A stretch of DNA of 52,532 bases from Opitutaceae bacterium (GTDB lineage Bacteria > Verrucomicrobiota > Verrucomicrobiia > Opitutales > Opitutaceae): NCBI GenBank assembly GCA_016795545.1, contig JAEUGX010000103.1:1-52532 (forward strand), in the 5' to 3' direction. How positions within the stretch are numbered: the first letter of the stretch is position 1; the number at the start of each line of letters is the position of its first letter. This document shows positions 29,158-39,037 of the stretch, piece after piece. The notes below the pieces were generated by a model. The model made no database searches and was not told the origin of the DNA. It saw only the letters and a list, made by a program, of their open reading frames with translations. The position numbers and the translations under genes are program-made.

Positions 29158-29198
29158 AATTGCGTATCGAGTCGGTGAACCGATTAGTTGAGGCGACA

Positions 29199-30557
29199 AT
29201 GATGCGTGATGTCAAACAGGGTTTGGCGAGCGGCGGGCCGACCCTGCCGAGCGGCTCCGACGGCTGGGAGGCGGCGGTCGCCCTGACCACGCGGTGGCTG
29301 GCCCGGGGCGAGCGCGTGGATGCGTTGCTGGAAGGACTTGCGGCGGGGTTCGCCGGCCAGGAGCGGGCGCGCGCGCAGCAGCTTTTCTACGGCGTGGTGC
29401 GCTGGGCGGGCCGGCTGGAGTCGGCCCTGACGGGCCTGATGGTCCACGCGCCGCGGACCAAGGTGCGGGCGATCCTGATGGTGACGGGTTTCGAGCTGTG
29501 GGAGCAGGGCGAGGCGGCGCCGGCGGTGCGGGACGGCATGGCGGCCAAGATCATCCACCACGCCGTGGGCCGGGCGAAGACGATCGCCAGCGCGCCGGAG
29601 GCCCGGCTGGTGAACGCGGTGGCCCGGAAGCTGGCTGCGCGGCTGTTCGCGGCCGATGCCGCCGCCGCGGGGAGCGCCGACCCGGCCGTGCTGGCCGCGC
29701 AGGGGTCGCACCCCGCCTGGCTGGTCGCGCGCTGGGTCGCGCAGTTCGGCGCGGAGGCCGCCCGCCAGCTGCTGGAGTGGAACCAGCGGCCGGCGCCGGT
29801 CTACGCACGCTGGCGGGTGGCGGAGCCGGTGCCGGACTTCCTGGCGCCGACCCGCTGGCCGGGGTTTTTCGAGGTCGGGGCCGGCCGCTGGGACGACGTG
29901 CGCCGGCTCGCGGCCGAGGGCAAACTCTACGTGCAGGATCCCTCGACGCGCCTTGGCGTCGACCTGGTCGACCCGCAGCCCGGGGAAACCCTGCTGGACG
30001 CGTGCGCCGCGCCCGGCGGCAAGAGCCTGTTCCTGGCGGACCGCATGGGCCGGGGGCGGGTGGTGGCGCTGGACGCGGCGGCGCCGGCCGGGCGCCGCGA
30101 CGTCCGGCACGCGCGCCTCAAGGAAAACCTCGCCCGCGCGCCCGCCGACGTGCAGGTGGCGCAGGTCGAGGCGGACCTGCGCAAGGTGAACCCCGCCTTC
30201 TACCGCGACCTCCGCCTGCCGGAGAGCTACGATGCCGTGCTGCTCGACGCGCCGTGCTCCAACACCGGGGTGATGCGCCACCGCGTCGACGTGAAGTGGC
30301 GGCTCCAGGAGGGGGATTTCGCGCGGCACGCCGGCCAGCAGCTCGAGCTGCTGCAGGCCGCCGCCCGCCTGGTCCGGCCCGGCGGCCGGCTGGTGTACAG
30401 CACGTGCAGCCTCGACGCGGCCGAGAACGAGGAGGTCGTCGCGGCGTTCGCCCGCAGCCGGGAAGGCGGGGCTTTCCGCCGGGAGCGGAACGTGCTGGCG
30501 TATCCGTGGCGCGACGGGCACGACGGCGCCGGGGCGTTCCTGCTCCGCCGCGCCTAG
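29199..30557 (+). CDS. rsmB: 16S rRNA m5C967-type methyltransferase RsmB
   Basis: 452 residues from ATG 29199, which has GAGG six nt upstream. The N-terminal NusB-like RNA-binding domain spans about 15-150. The Rossmann methyltransferase domain has LLDACAAPGGKSLFLADRMG (SAM site), VVALDA, and the two catalytic cysteines in DAPCSNTGVMRHRVDVKW and STCSLDAAENEEVV. It methylates C5 of a cytosine in 16S rRNA. It is divergent from greA with only 41 bp between the start codons, so the two promoters must overlap the genes or each other. Confidence 0.94.
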   Translation: MMRDVKQGLASGGPTLPSGSDGWEAAVALTTRWLARGERVDALLEGLAAGFAGQERARAQQLFYGVVRWAGRLESALTGLMVHAPRTKVRAILMVTGFELWEQGEAAPAVRDGMAAKIIHHAVGRAKTIASAPEARLVNAVARKLAARLFAADAAAAGSADPAVLAAQGSHPAWLVARWVAQFGAEAARQLLEWNQRPAPVYARWRVAEPVPDFLAPTRWPGFFEVGAGRWDDVRRLAAEGKLYVQDPSTRLGVDLVDPQPGETLLDACAAPGGKSLFLADRMGRGRVVALDAAAPAGRRDVRHARLKENLARAPADVQVAQVEADLRKVNPAFYRDLRLPESYDAVLLDAPCSNTGVMRHRVDVKWRLQEGDFARHAGQQLELLQAAARLVRPGGRLVYSTCSLDAAENEEVVAAFARSREGGAFRRERNVLAYPWRDGHDGAGAFLLRRA

Positions 30558-30571
30558 CGCGGGAGGCGGCG

Positions 30572-31012
30572 ATGGAGTTCCGGGCAGTCACGGCGGAAGA
30601 TGTGCCGGCGCTCTTTGTCGTCCGCGTCGCGACGCGCGAGAACGCCCTGTCCCGCGAGGCGCTGGCGCGGCAGGGGGTCACCGAGGAATCCCTGCGGGCC
30701 ATGCTCGGCTCCTCCCACCGGGGCTGGCTCTGCCAGGCGGACGGGCGCGTGGTGGGATTCGCGATGGGCAACGGCACGACGGGGGAGCTCTGGGTGCTCG
30801 CCGTGCTGCCCGAATACGAGGGCCGGGGCATTGGCTCCCGCCTGCTCCGGCTGGCGGAGGATTGGCTCTGGTCGCTCGGCTGGGCGGAGCTGTGGCTGTG
30901 GACCTCGCCGCAGCCCGGCCGGCGGGCGCGTCAGCTCTACGGCCGCCGCGGCTGGACGGAAGCGTCGGTCCGCGACGGGCGGCTGCTCATGAAAAAAACC
31001 CGTCCCGGCTGA
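30572..31012 (+). CDS. GNAT-family N-acetyltransferase
   Basis: 146 residues from ATG 30572, with GGGAGG 5 nt upstream. The acetyl-CoA loop is VLPEYEGRGIGSRLLRLAEDWL (Q/R-x-x-G-x-G type), preceded by beta strand ELWVLAVLP and followed by LWTSPQPGRRARQLYGRRGW, a typical GNAT C-terminus. The substrate is unknown. It lies 14 bp after rsmB, so it is in the same operon; a role on ribosomal or other proteins is possible but not shown. Confidence 0.88.
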   Translation: MEFRAVTAEDVPALFVVRVATRENALSREALARQGVTEESLRAMLGSSHRGWLCQADGRVVGFAMGNGTTGELWVLAVLPEYEGRGIGSRLLRLAEDWLWSLGWAELWLWTSPQPGRRARQLYGRRGWTEASVRDGRLLMKKTRPG

Positions 31013-31022
31013 GCCGGAAACC

Positions 31023-32264
31023 TCACGGCACCAGCTCGAACACGGGAATCTCCAGGTCGACCTCGCGGGAGCCCGACAGGAAAGTGTAGGTGATCCTCGC
31101 GGCCGACTTCAGCAGGGCCTCGTAGCGGTCGAAGGTCCATTTCTCGACCAGCTCGCCGTTGATGCGGACGCAGACATCGCCGGCCTGCACGGGCAGCCCC
31201 GCGGTCGGGGTGTCGGGGATGACGGTGAGCACGCGCCAGTACACGGCGGAGCGGGCGAAGGACAGTCCCGTGCTGCGCCGCGGGGCCATGGTGACGGCGC
31301 CGTCGGCCTGACGGGAGAACGTCACCTGGTTGCGGCGCTGGTCGAACGTGAGGGTGAAGTGCCGGAGGAACTCGCCGCCGATGGACGACAGCTGGTCGGT
31401 CAGGTCGACGATCGGCCGCTCGATGGCGTGCCCGCCGATGAGGACCAGCTGGTCGAGGCGGCCGGTGAGCTGGCGGCGGTCGCCCTGGAGCGAGGAGACG
31501 AGGGTGCCGATCCGCGGTCCGTGGGCGAAGCGCGGGTGGAGCCCGACCGGGTTGAGGCTGAGGCTGCCGTCGGAGCCGGAGTCGATGAGCACGATGAACG
31601 ACTCGCTGCCCATCTGGATCGGAATGAGCGGCGTGCCCTGGAGGTTGTTGAAGGCGATGGTCGAGACGCGCGCGCTCTGCCGGGGCGGCGGCGCGAAGGT
31701 GGGCGGGTAGGGAGCGATGACGAGGCGGGCGCCGGGGTAGTCGAGGGTCAGCAGGGTGTTGCGGAAGACGGGGAAGCCGATGATGCCGTCGATGCGGAGC
31801 CCGAGGTGCCCCGACAACTCGGCGAAGTCGAAGACGAGGGCCGGGACCCGCTCGAAGGTGGCGTCGCCGAGGGCGATCCGGCGGAGGGTGACGGCCTCGA
31901 GCTCGATCCGGCCGCCGTTGGCCGAGCGCACCTCCACGGTCCGCGGCGGCGTGCCCCGCGGCTGCCGCAGCGCGAACCGCCGGGCCAGGTCGGGCGTGAC
32001 GAGGGTGGAGGTCGAGCCCGTGTCGATGAGGAAGCGGTAGGTCTGGCCGTCGTCCCAGCGCGTCTCGATCAGGAAGAAGTTCGAGACGATGCGGGCCGGG
32101 AGGGTGGTGGGGGCGACCTCCACGATGGTCCGGCCCGGCGCCCGGCGCGGGGCCGTGGCGCAGCCGGAGAGCAGCAGCAGCCCGGCCAGCGCGGCGAGCA
32201 GCGCGGCGCGCGGCGCGCGGGCGGCGAGCCGGCGCAGGAGCAGGAGTCCGGGTCCGGGGTTCAT
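31023..32264 (-). CDS. Aspartyl-protease-like lipoprotein with two active-site motifs and PDZ-like domain
   Basis: 413 residues from ATG 32264, which overlaps the MFS gene stop (ATGA). The lipoprotein signal ends LLLLSGC (Cys35). Two retropepsin-like lobes follow: D81 in FLIDTGSTSTLVTP and D228 in FIVLIDSGSDGSLSL, so one chain carries both catalytic aspartates, as in a fused dimer. Flap-like DGIIGFPVFRNTLLTLDYP and IGGEFLRHFTLTFD end each lobe. The C-terminus (about 340-410) is PDZ-like (GLPVQAGDVCVRINGELVEKW). It is predicted to be membrane-anchored and to act in the periplasm. The second motif is DSG rather than DTG, which is still seen in active enzymes. It is convergent with the GNAT gene, 10 bp apart. 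Confidence 0.85.
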   Translation of the reverse strand: MNPGPGLLLLRRLAARAPRAALLAALAGLLLLSGCATAPRRAPGRTIVEVAPTTLPARIVSNFFLIETRWDDGQTYRFLIDTGSTSTLVTPDLARRFALRQPRGTPPRTVEVRSANGGRIELEAVTLRRIALGDATFERVPALVFDFAELSGHLGLRIDGIIGFPVFRNTLLTLDYPGARLVIAPYPPTFAPPPRQSARVSTIAFNNLQGTPLIPIQMGSESFIVLIDSGSDGSLSLNPVGLHPRFAHGPRIGTLVSSLQGDRRQLTGRLDQLVLIGGHAIERPIVDLTDQLSSIGGEFLRHFTLTFDQRRNQVTFSRQADGAVTMAPRRSTGLSFARSAVYWRVLTVIPDTPTAGLPVQAGDVCVRINGELVEKWTFDRYEALLKSAARITYTFLSGSREVDLEIPVFELVP

Positions 32265-33625
32265 TTCTGGGGCTGGGGCAGGGGCAGGCCGAGCACGAAG
32301 GGGACGAACAGGCAGGCGCCGGCGACGGCGAAGGTGACGGTGCCGCCGACCTGGAAGAAGAGCACGCCGGCGACCGCCGGGCTGGCGGCGCGCGCCAGGA
32401 AGCCGAGCGAGCGGAAGATGCCGGTGACCTTGCCCTGCTCCTCGGGCGGGGCGTAGAGCGAGACCAGCGAGGACAGGCCGACGTTGGCGAAGCCGGAGCC
32501 GACGGCGCAGACGGTGAGCGCCGCGAACATCAGCGGCGCCGAGCGGGCCACGCCGATGCCGAGGCCCAGGCCGACGAAACCGGCGGCGATGAGCGCGATG
32601 CCGCACAGCGCCGCGCGCTTCTCGCCCAGGGCCGGCACGGCGCGCCGCACGAGCACGCCCTGCGTGAGGATCGACACGACGCCGAGGTGGACGAAGACGA
32701 GCGTGAGCTGGCGCGGCGTGTACGCGAGCTGGTCGGCGGTGAAGAAGCTGATGGTCGTCTCGAAGAAGCTGAAGCAGAAGGTCACGAGGAAACCCACGAG
32801 GTTCACGCGCCGCAGCGACACGTCCGGGAGGGTGAACAGCGCCCGCAGGGGGTTGCGCTCGCGCAGGGTCAGGGCCGTCCCGCGGCGCTCCGGCGGCAGC
32901 GTCTCGCGGAAGCGCGCCCCGATCCACAGCAGGTTGACCAGGCAGAGGCCGCCGCCGATGGCCGCGGGCACGCTGAATGGGTGCACGCCCCAGCGCGCGA
33001 GCCCGGGGTAGGCGTCGAGCAGGCTGACGTGCGCGGTCAGGCCGCCGATGGCCGGGCCGGTGAGGAACCCGAGCCCGAAGGCGGCGCCGACGACCCCCAT
33101 GCCCTTGGCGCGGTTCTCGCGGGTCGTGACGTCCGAGACCGCGGCCACCGCCACCGCGAGGTTGCCGCCCATGATTCCGCTGAAGACGCGGCCGAGCAGG
33201 AAGACGACGAACGAGCCGCTGAAGAACAGGAGCAGGAAGCTCAGCGCGTTGCCGGCGATGGTGACCAGCAGCACGGGCCGCCGGCCCACCCGGTCGGAGC
33301 GCGCGCCCCACACGGGGGAGAACACGAACTGCATGAAGGCGTAGATGGAGCCCATCAGGCCGGCGAAGAGCGCGCCCGTGGCCAGGTCCGGGGCGTGGGT
33401 GGCGTGCGCCAGCGTCTCGAGCCGGTGGAAGAGGGCGCCGAAAAGGCTGTCCGTCTCCTCGTGGACGATGTAGTACTTCAGCAGCTCCGGCCCGAGCGGG
33501 AAGAACAGCGAGAAGCCGATGAGGTCGATGTAGAGCGTGAGGAAGATCACGCCGAGCGACAGCGGCGGCCCGCCGGACGGCGGCGGAGGGGAGGCGGGGA
33601 CGGGGCTGGCGGCGGAGGAACTCAA
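32261..33625 (-). CDS. MFS transporter (TetA/MDR-like)
   Basis: About 454 residues from a TTG at 33625; a further TTG at 33658 is possible and no ATG is available. Twelve hydrophobic segments are visible. The loop 2-3 motif of the major facilitator superfamily is GARSDRVGRRPVLL. FFPLGPELLKYY and GNLAVAVAAVSDVTTRENRAKGMG resemble TetA-type drug:proton antiporters. The N-terminal 25 residues are Pro/Ser-rich and cytoplasmic. The substrate is unknown. It is coupled to the downstream protease-like lipoprotein by a 4-bp overlap, an odd pairing that may mean a shared function at the envelope. Confidence 0.88.
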   Translation of the reverse strand: MSSSAASPVPASPPPPSGGPPLSLGVIFLTLYIDLIGFSLFFPLGPELLKYYIVHEETDSLFGALFHRLETLAHATHAPDLATGALFAGLMGSIYAFMQFVFSPVWGARSDRVGRRPVLLVTIAGNALSFLLLFFSGSFVVFLLGRVFSGIMGGNLAVAVAAVSDVTTRENRAKGMGVVGAAFGLGFLTGPAIGGLTAHVSLLDAYPGLARWGVHPFSVPAAIGGGLCLVNLLWIGARFRETLPPERRGTALTLRERNPLRALFTLPDVSLRRVNLVGFLVTFCFSFFETTISFFTADQLAYTPRQLTLVFVHLGVVSILTQGVLVRRAVPALGEKRAALCGIALIAAGFVGLGLGIGVARSAPLMFAALTVCAVGSGFANVGLSSLVSLYAPPEEQGKVTGIFRSLGFLARAASPAVAGVLFFQVGGTVTFAVAGACLFVPFVLGLPLPQPQK

Positions 33626-33748
33626 GCGGCAGGGATGAAGGCCGCGAAGGTTGAGCAAAACCCGGCGGCGCGCAAAGCCTGATTCGCCCGCGCCGCGGGA
33701 TTAGCGGAAGTTGCCCCGGGCGGGAGCCGGCCTTATTGTCGGCGGCGT

Positions 33749-36406
33749 TCAGCCGCGCCCCAGGAAGGGGCGGACCTTGGCGATCAGGGCCTCCATCTCG
33801 AACGGCTTCTGCAGGAAACCCGCGACGCCCAGGTCGGCGCTGCGCCTCATCGCCTCGGACTCGCTGTAGCCGCTCATGAGGATGACCGCGGGCCGGGCCC
33901 CGCCCTGGCGGAGCTGCCGCAGCGTGTCCTCGCCGGACATCCCGGGCATGGTCATGTCCAGCAAGACGAGCGCGATGTCGCGGCCGTGCTGGCGGCAGAG
34001 GCGGAGGGCTTCCTCGCCGCCGGCGGCGGCGAGGACGGTGGCGCCGTGCAGGTCGAGGGCCTCGGCCGCGATCAGCCGGATGGTTTCCTCGTCGTCGACG
34101 ACGAGCACGGTGCCGTGGAGGCGGCCCCCGCCGACCGCGGCGACGGGCGCGGGCGGCGGGGCCTCGGCCGCGGCCGGCAGGAGCAGGCGGAACGTCGAGC
34201 CGCGGCCGGGCTCCGAGCGGACGTAGAGCGCGCCGCGGTGGCTCTGGACGATGCCCATCACGGCCGACAGGCCCAGGCCGCGCCCGGAGAACTTCGTGGT
34301 GAAGAACGGCTCGAAGATGCGGGCGATGGTCTCGGGCGTCATGCCGCAGCCGGTGTCGGTCACCTCGAGGCCGACGTAGTCGCCGGCCGGCAGGTCGGGG
34401 GCGCCGAGCGCGCCGTGGAGCAGGTCGGCGTCGGCCCGGACCGGCGCGGTGGCGACGGTGATGCGTCCGGCCGCGCCGCCGATCGCGTCGGCGGCGTTGA
34501 GGACGAGGTTCATGACGATCTGGCGCAGCTGCGTGGCGTCGGCGACCACGGCCGGCAGGTCGGGATCGAGCCGCAGCTCGAGCGTGATGTTCTTGCTGAT
34601 GGAGACCTCGAGCAGGGTGGCGGTGCCGCGGACGACCTCGTTGCAGTCGACGAGGCCGGTGACAAAGTTGCCCTTGCCGGCGTAGGCGAGCATCTGCTGG
34701 CACAGGTCGGCGGCGCGGCGGGCGGCGGATTCGATCTGCGCGAGGCCGCGGACGGCGGGGCTGTCCGGGCCGACCGCGTGGCGGGCGAGCGAGGCGTTGC
34801 CCAGCACGGAGGTCAGGATGTTGTTGAAATCATGCGCGATCCCGCCGGCGAGGACGCCGAGGCTCTCGAGCTTCTGGGCCTCGAGCAGCTTGCGTTCGAT
34901 CTCGCGCCGCTCGCGCTCGGCCTGCATGCGGTCGGTGATGTCGGTGTCGATGCCGCACAGGGCGTGGATGCCGCCCCCGGCGTCGCGCAGCGGGAACTTG
35001 TGCACGATGCTGGTGCGCAGGGCGCCGTCGCGGAAGTTCGTCTCCTCGAATTCCAGGGCGCGGCCGGCGGCGAGCGCGGCGAGGTCGTGCTCGCGGAAGG
35101 CGGCGGCGGACTCCGCCGGGAAGAGCTCGGCGTCCGTGCGGCCGGCGATCGCGGCGGCGGGCCGGCCGCAGACGACCTCGAACCGCCGGTTCCAGAGCAG
35201 GTAGCGGCCGGCCAGGTCCTTCACGAAGATCGAGTTCGGGCTGTGGTCGAGCACGGCCTGGAGCCGGGCCTCGCTGGCCTGGAGCGCGCGCTCCACCTCG
35301 ATGCGGCGGGCGATGTCCTCCTCGAGCCGCCGCTGCGTCTGCCGCAGCTCCGCGGTGCGGTCGGCGACCTCGCGCTCGACGCGCCGCGCGCGCTGGAGCA
35401 GGGTGCGGACGAAGAGGCTGGCGAAGGTGGTGGTGGCGAGCCCGCCGGCGAGGACCAGCCAGGGGAGGAGGGTGTACTGCTCCCGGGCCCATGCCGGCGC
35501 CAGGCGGATCTCGACCCGCCAGGTGCGCCCGCCGACGTCGACGGCGTCGCGGAAGACCAGCTCCTCCGGGTCGGCCGCGGGTGGCTCGCGCTGGGCGCGG
35601 CCGGCGCGGTTCCGGTAGAGGAAGGCCGGTTCGGCGCCGCGGGCGGAGGCGTCGAAGTAGGTCGTGTCGAGCGCCTCGTCGAACCCGAGCTGGTGCGCCT
35701 CGCCGAGCATGTGGTCGACGAGGAAGACGCCCTGGACCAGCCCGCGCAGCCGGGGCGGGCCGGCGCCGTCGGGGACGAAGACCGGGAGCATGAGCTTCAC
35801 GCCGAGCGGCCCCTCCCAGTCCTGGATGAGGCGGAACTGCGGGGAGCAGACCAGCTGGTCGCGCTCCCGGGCCCGCGCGACAAAGTCGCCCGACGGCGCG
35901 CTGAGGATGTCGTAGCCCAGCGTCGCCTCATTGCCGGCGAGCGGGAAGCTGTAGAGGACGGGCAGGTAGTCGGCGCGGTCGCCCGCGGGGCGGAGCCCGC
36001 CCCGGCCGTCGGGCTCGCGGATCGCGTAGGGGCGCTCGAGCCGCCGGCCGGCCTCGGCCTCGAACGCGGCGCGCTCGCCGGCGGCGACCAGCGGGACCCA
36101 TTGGAGGGCCTGGACGCCGGAGCGCCGGCCGAGCAGGTCGGCCGCGGCGCGGGCAAACTGGTCGGGGCCGACCTCGTCGGCCGCGAGGAAGGCCACGCGC
36201 AGCCCGTAGACCGAGTCCGCGTAGGTGGAGAGGAGCTCGCGGGTGAACTGGGCCTGCGTGCCGGCGCGCCGCTGGAACTCGGCGAGCAGGCGCTCGCGCT
36301 CCTCGTTGGCGACGAACAGCGCGGCGGCGAGGGAAAGCAGTCCGCCGAAGACGGTGATGCCGCCGACGATGGTGCGCAGCCGGGCCTGGGAGGTGGCTGG
36401 GCTCAT
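33749..36406 (-). CDS. CHASE-PAS hybrid sensor histidine kinase with receiver domain
   Basis: 885 residues from ATG 36406; a GTG at 36430 would add 8. Order: a membrane helix (about 12-32), a periplasmic CHASE ligand-sensing domain (about 70-260, ALQWVPLVAAGERAAFEAEAG, DYLPVLYSFPLAGNEATLGYD), a second helix (about 315-340), a coiled coil, and a PAS domain (about 385-500, NSIFVKDLAGRYLLWNRRFE). Then come HisKA with His525 in AGGIAHDFNNILTSVLGN, HATPase (MNLVLNAADAIGG, DTGCGMTPETIARIFEPFFT, GRGLGLSAVMG) and a receiver with Asp817 in LVLLDMTMPGMSGE. No separate response regulator is adjacent, so its output partner is unknown. CHASE domains typically sense small extracellular molecules. Confidence 0.94.
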   Translation of the reverse strand: MSPATSQARLRTIVGGITVFGGLLSLAAALFVANEERERLLAEFQRRAGTQAQFTRELLSTYADSVYGLRVAFLAADEVGPDQFARAAADLLGRRSGVQALQWVPLVAAGERAAFEAEAGRRLERPYAIREPDGRGGLRPAGDRADYLPVLYSFPLAGNEATLGYDILSAPSGDFVARARERDQLVCSPQFRLIQDWEGPLGVKLMLPVFVPDGAGPPRLRGLVQGVFLVDHMLGEAHQLGFDEALDTTYFDASARGAEPAFLYRNRAGRAQREPPAADPEELVFRDAVDVGGRTWRVEIRLAPAWAREQYTLLPWLVLAGGLATTTFASLFVRTLLQRARRVEREVADRTAELRQTQRRLEEDIARRIEVERALQASEARLQAVLDHSPNSIFVKDLAGRYLLWNRRFEVVCGRPAAAIAGRTDAELFPAESAAAFREHDLAALAAGRALEFEETNFRDGALRTSIVHKFPLRDAGGGIHALCGIDTDITDRMQAERERREIERKLLEAQKLESLGVLAGGIAHDFNNILTSVLGNASLARHAVGPDSPAVRGLAQIESAARRAADLCQQMLAYAGKGNFVTGLVDCNEVVRGTATLLEVSISKNITLELRLDPDLPAVVADATQLRQIVMNLVLNAADAIGGAAGRITVATAPVRADADLLHGALGAPDLPAGDYVGLEVTDTGCGMTPETIARIFEPFFTTKFSGRGLGLSAVMGIVQSHRGALYVRSEPGRGSTFRLLLPAAAEAPPPAPVAAVGGGRLHGTVLVVDDEETIRLIAAEALDLHGATVLAAAGGEEALRLCRQHGRDIALVLLDMTMPGMSGEDTLRQLRQGGARPAVILMSGYSESEAMRRSADLGVAGFLQKPFEMEALIAKVRPFLGRG

Positions 36407-36507
36407 GGGCGGCGCCCCGGCGATCGGCACCAGGCTCGGTTCACGCGCCGGATCCTAGCGGCGGGGCGGGCAGTGGCAACCTGGATCGGGCGGGGCGGCG
36501 CGCAGGC

Positions 36508-37776
<1,269 letters not shown>

Positions 37777-37814
37777 GCGAAGCAGGGAGGCGGGAGGTCG
37801 CGGGCAGGGGAAGA

Positions 37815-38300
37815 TTATTTTTGCGAGGCGAGTGTCTTAAGGTAGCCGACGACGCTCGGGATGGCCTCGACCATCTCGTCGCGCACGGACTCGTAGAGCT
37901 TGAGCGGACCGCCGTAGGGGTCGCCGATCTCCCGGGCCGCGGGGGGCGGCAGGAACTCGCGGAACAGGTGGAGGTTGGCCGGCACCGGCTGGGCGCGCAT
38001 CCGGATGATCGAGCGGTGGGACTCGGTCATGCCGAAGACCGCCAGCGCCTGGTCGAGCAGCTCCTGGGTGAGGGCTCGGCTCCGGAGGCCGCTGATGTCG
38101 ATGCCGACCTTGCGCAGGGCCACCACGGAATTCTCCGACACGGGCTCGCCCGGGCGGGCGGCGACGCCGGCCGAGAGCACCCGGAGCGACCTGAGCGCGT
38201 CGCTGCGGCCGGCGAGCGCGTGCCGCAGCAGGCCCTCGGCCATCGGGCTGCGGCAGATGTTGCCGGTGCAGACGATGAGGACGTGGCCGGGTTCGGGCAT
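37815..38300 (-). CDS. Low-molecular-weight protein-tyrosine-phosphatase family
   Basis: 161 residues from ATG 38300. The active-site P-loop is [16 protein letters not shown] (nucleophile Cys11, Arg17), and the general acid Asp is in [13 protein letters not shown]. In the Bacillus arginine phosphatase YwlE the fifth P-loop residue is Thr (CTGNTCRS) and favours phospho-arginine; here it is Ile15, the residue found in tyrosine phosphatases. I therefore favour tyrosine specificity despite the YwlE-like gene context next to glyA. It may regulate exopolysaccharide or stress pathways; no cognate kinase is in the window. Confidence 0.92.
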   Translation of the reverse strand: MPEPGHVLIVCTGNICRSPMAEGLLRHALAGRSDALRSLRVLSAGVAARPGEPVSENSVVALRKVGIDISGLRSRALTQELLDQALAVFGMTESHRSIIRMRAQPVPANLHLFREFLPPPAAREIGDPYGGPLKLYESVRDEMVEAIPSVVGYLKTLASQK

Positions 38301-38392
38301 GGTGCGGGTGCGGGAGAGGGAGAGGGAAGCGGAAAAGACTGTGGGTGCAACTCCGCCGGCGTCAATCCGGCCATGGCCGGCCGCGGGCGTGT

Positions 38393-39037
38393 TCAGCGCC
38401 GCAGGGCAAGCAGGGCGCGGTGCAGGTGCAGGGCGCGCTGGAGGACGCGGTCCGTGAGCGGCGCGGCCTTGGCCGGCGCGCCGGCCAAGGGCGGCGCGGT
38501 GGGGTCGGGTGCCGGGGGCGGTTCGGGCGCGGGGTTGCCGCTGCGGAATTCCTGCACGAGCGTGGCCTCGTCGAAGCGTTCCTTCTCGACCCGGCCGGAC
38601 AGGAGCTCGGCCAGCGGAGTGCCGCGGTCGTAGGCGTCGTAGGCCCGCCGGTCGGCGTCCGGATCGGACTGCACGATGACGCGCGGCTCCGGCCGGGCGC
38701 CGGCGGGGCCGAGCGTCAGGACCTGCGTGGGCGGCGCGGCGAGCACGGCGGCCAGGGATTGCGGGGTCTCCGGACCGACGAGCACGAAGAGCGGGGCGCC
38801 CGCGGCGGACCGCGCGGCGAGGACCGCCGCGAGGTCGGCGGGGGCGTCCGCCGCGGCCGTGGCCTGGCGCAGGTCGAGCACCAGGGCGGCGGCGCCGTCG
38901 GCGGCGGGGCGGAGCGCGGCGGCGTCGACCGCGCGGACGCGGAGGTAGCCGAGCCCCTGGCCGAGGTCGGCGGTCCCGGTGGCGCCGGCGTGGCCGGCGA
39001 GGACCAGGAGGGCGAGCAGGGCGGCGGCCGGTCTCAT
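38393..39037 (-). CDS. Small secreted protein with S41-protease-like core fragment
   Basis: 214 residues from ATG 39037, overlapping the purD stop (ATGA). The signal peptide is about residues 1-20 ([19 protein letters not shown]). The segment [13 protein letters not shown]...[13 protein letters not shown] resembles the 'gYlri...lvlDLRgN' strand pair of S41 (C-terminal processing) proteases, but the catalytic Ser/Lys region cannot be seen. [17 protein letters not shown] and [20 protein letters not shown] follow, and the C-terminal third is Pro/Ala-rich. I do not recognise a family with certainty. It could be a degenerate or non-catalytic S41 relative. Confidence 0.7.
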   Translation of the reverse strand: MRPAAALLALLVLAGHAGATGTADLGQGLGYLRVRAVDAAALRPAADGAAALVLDLRQATAAADAPADLAAVLAARSAAGAPLFVLVGPETPQSLAAVLAAPPTQVLTLGPAGARPEPRVIVQSDPDADRRAYDAYDRGTPLAELLSGRVEKERFDEATLVQEFRSGNPAPEPPPAPDPTAPPLAGAPAKAAPLTDRVLQRALHLHRALLALRR

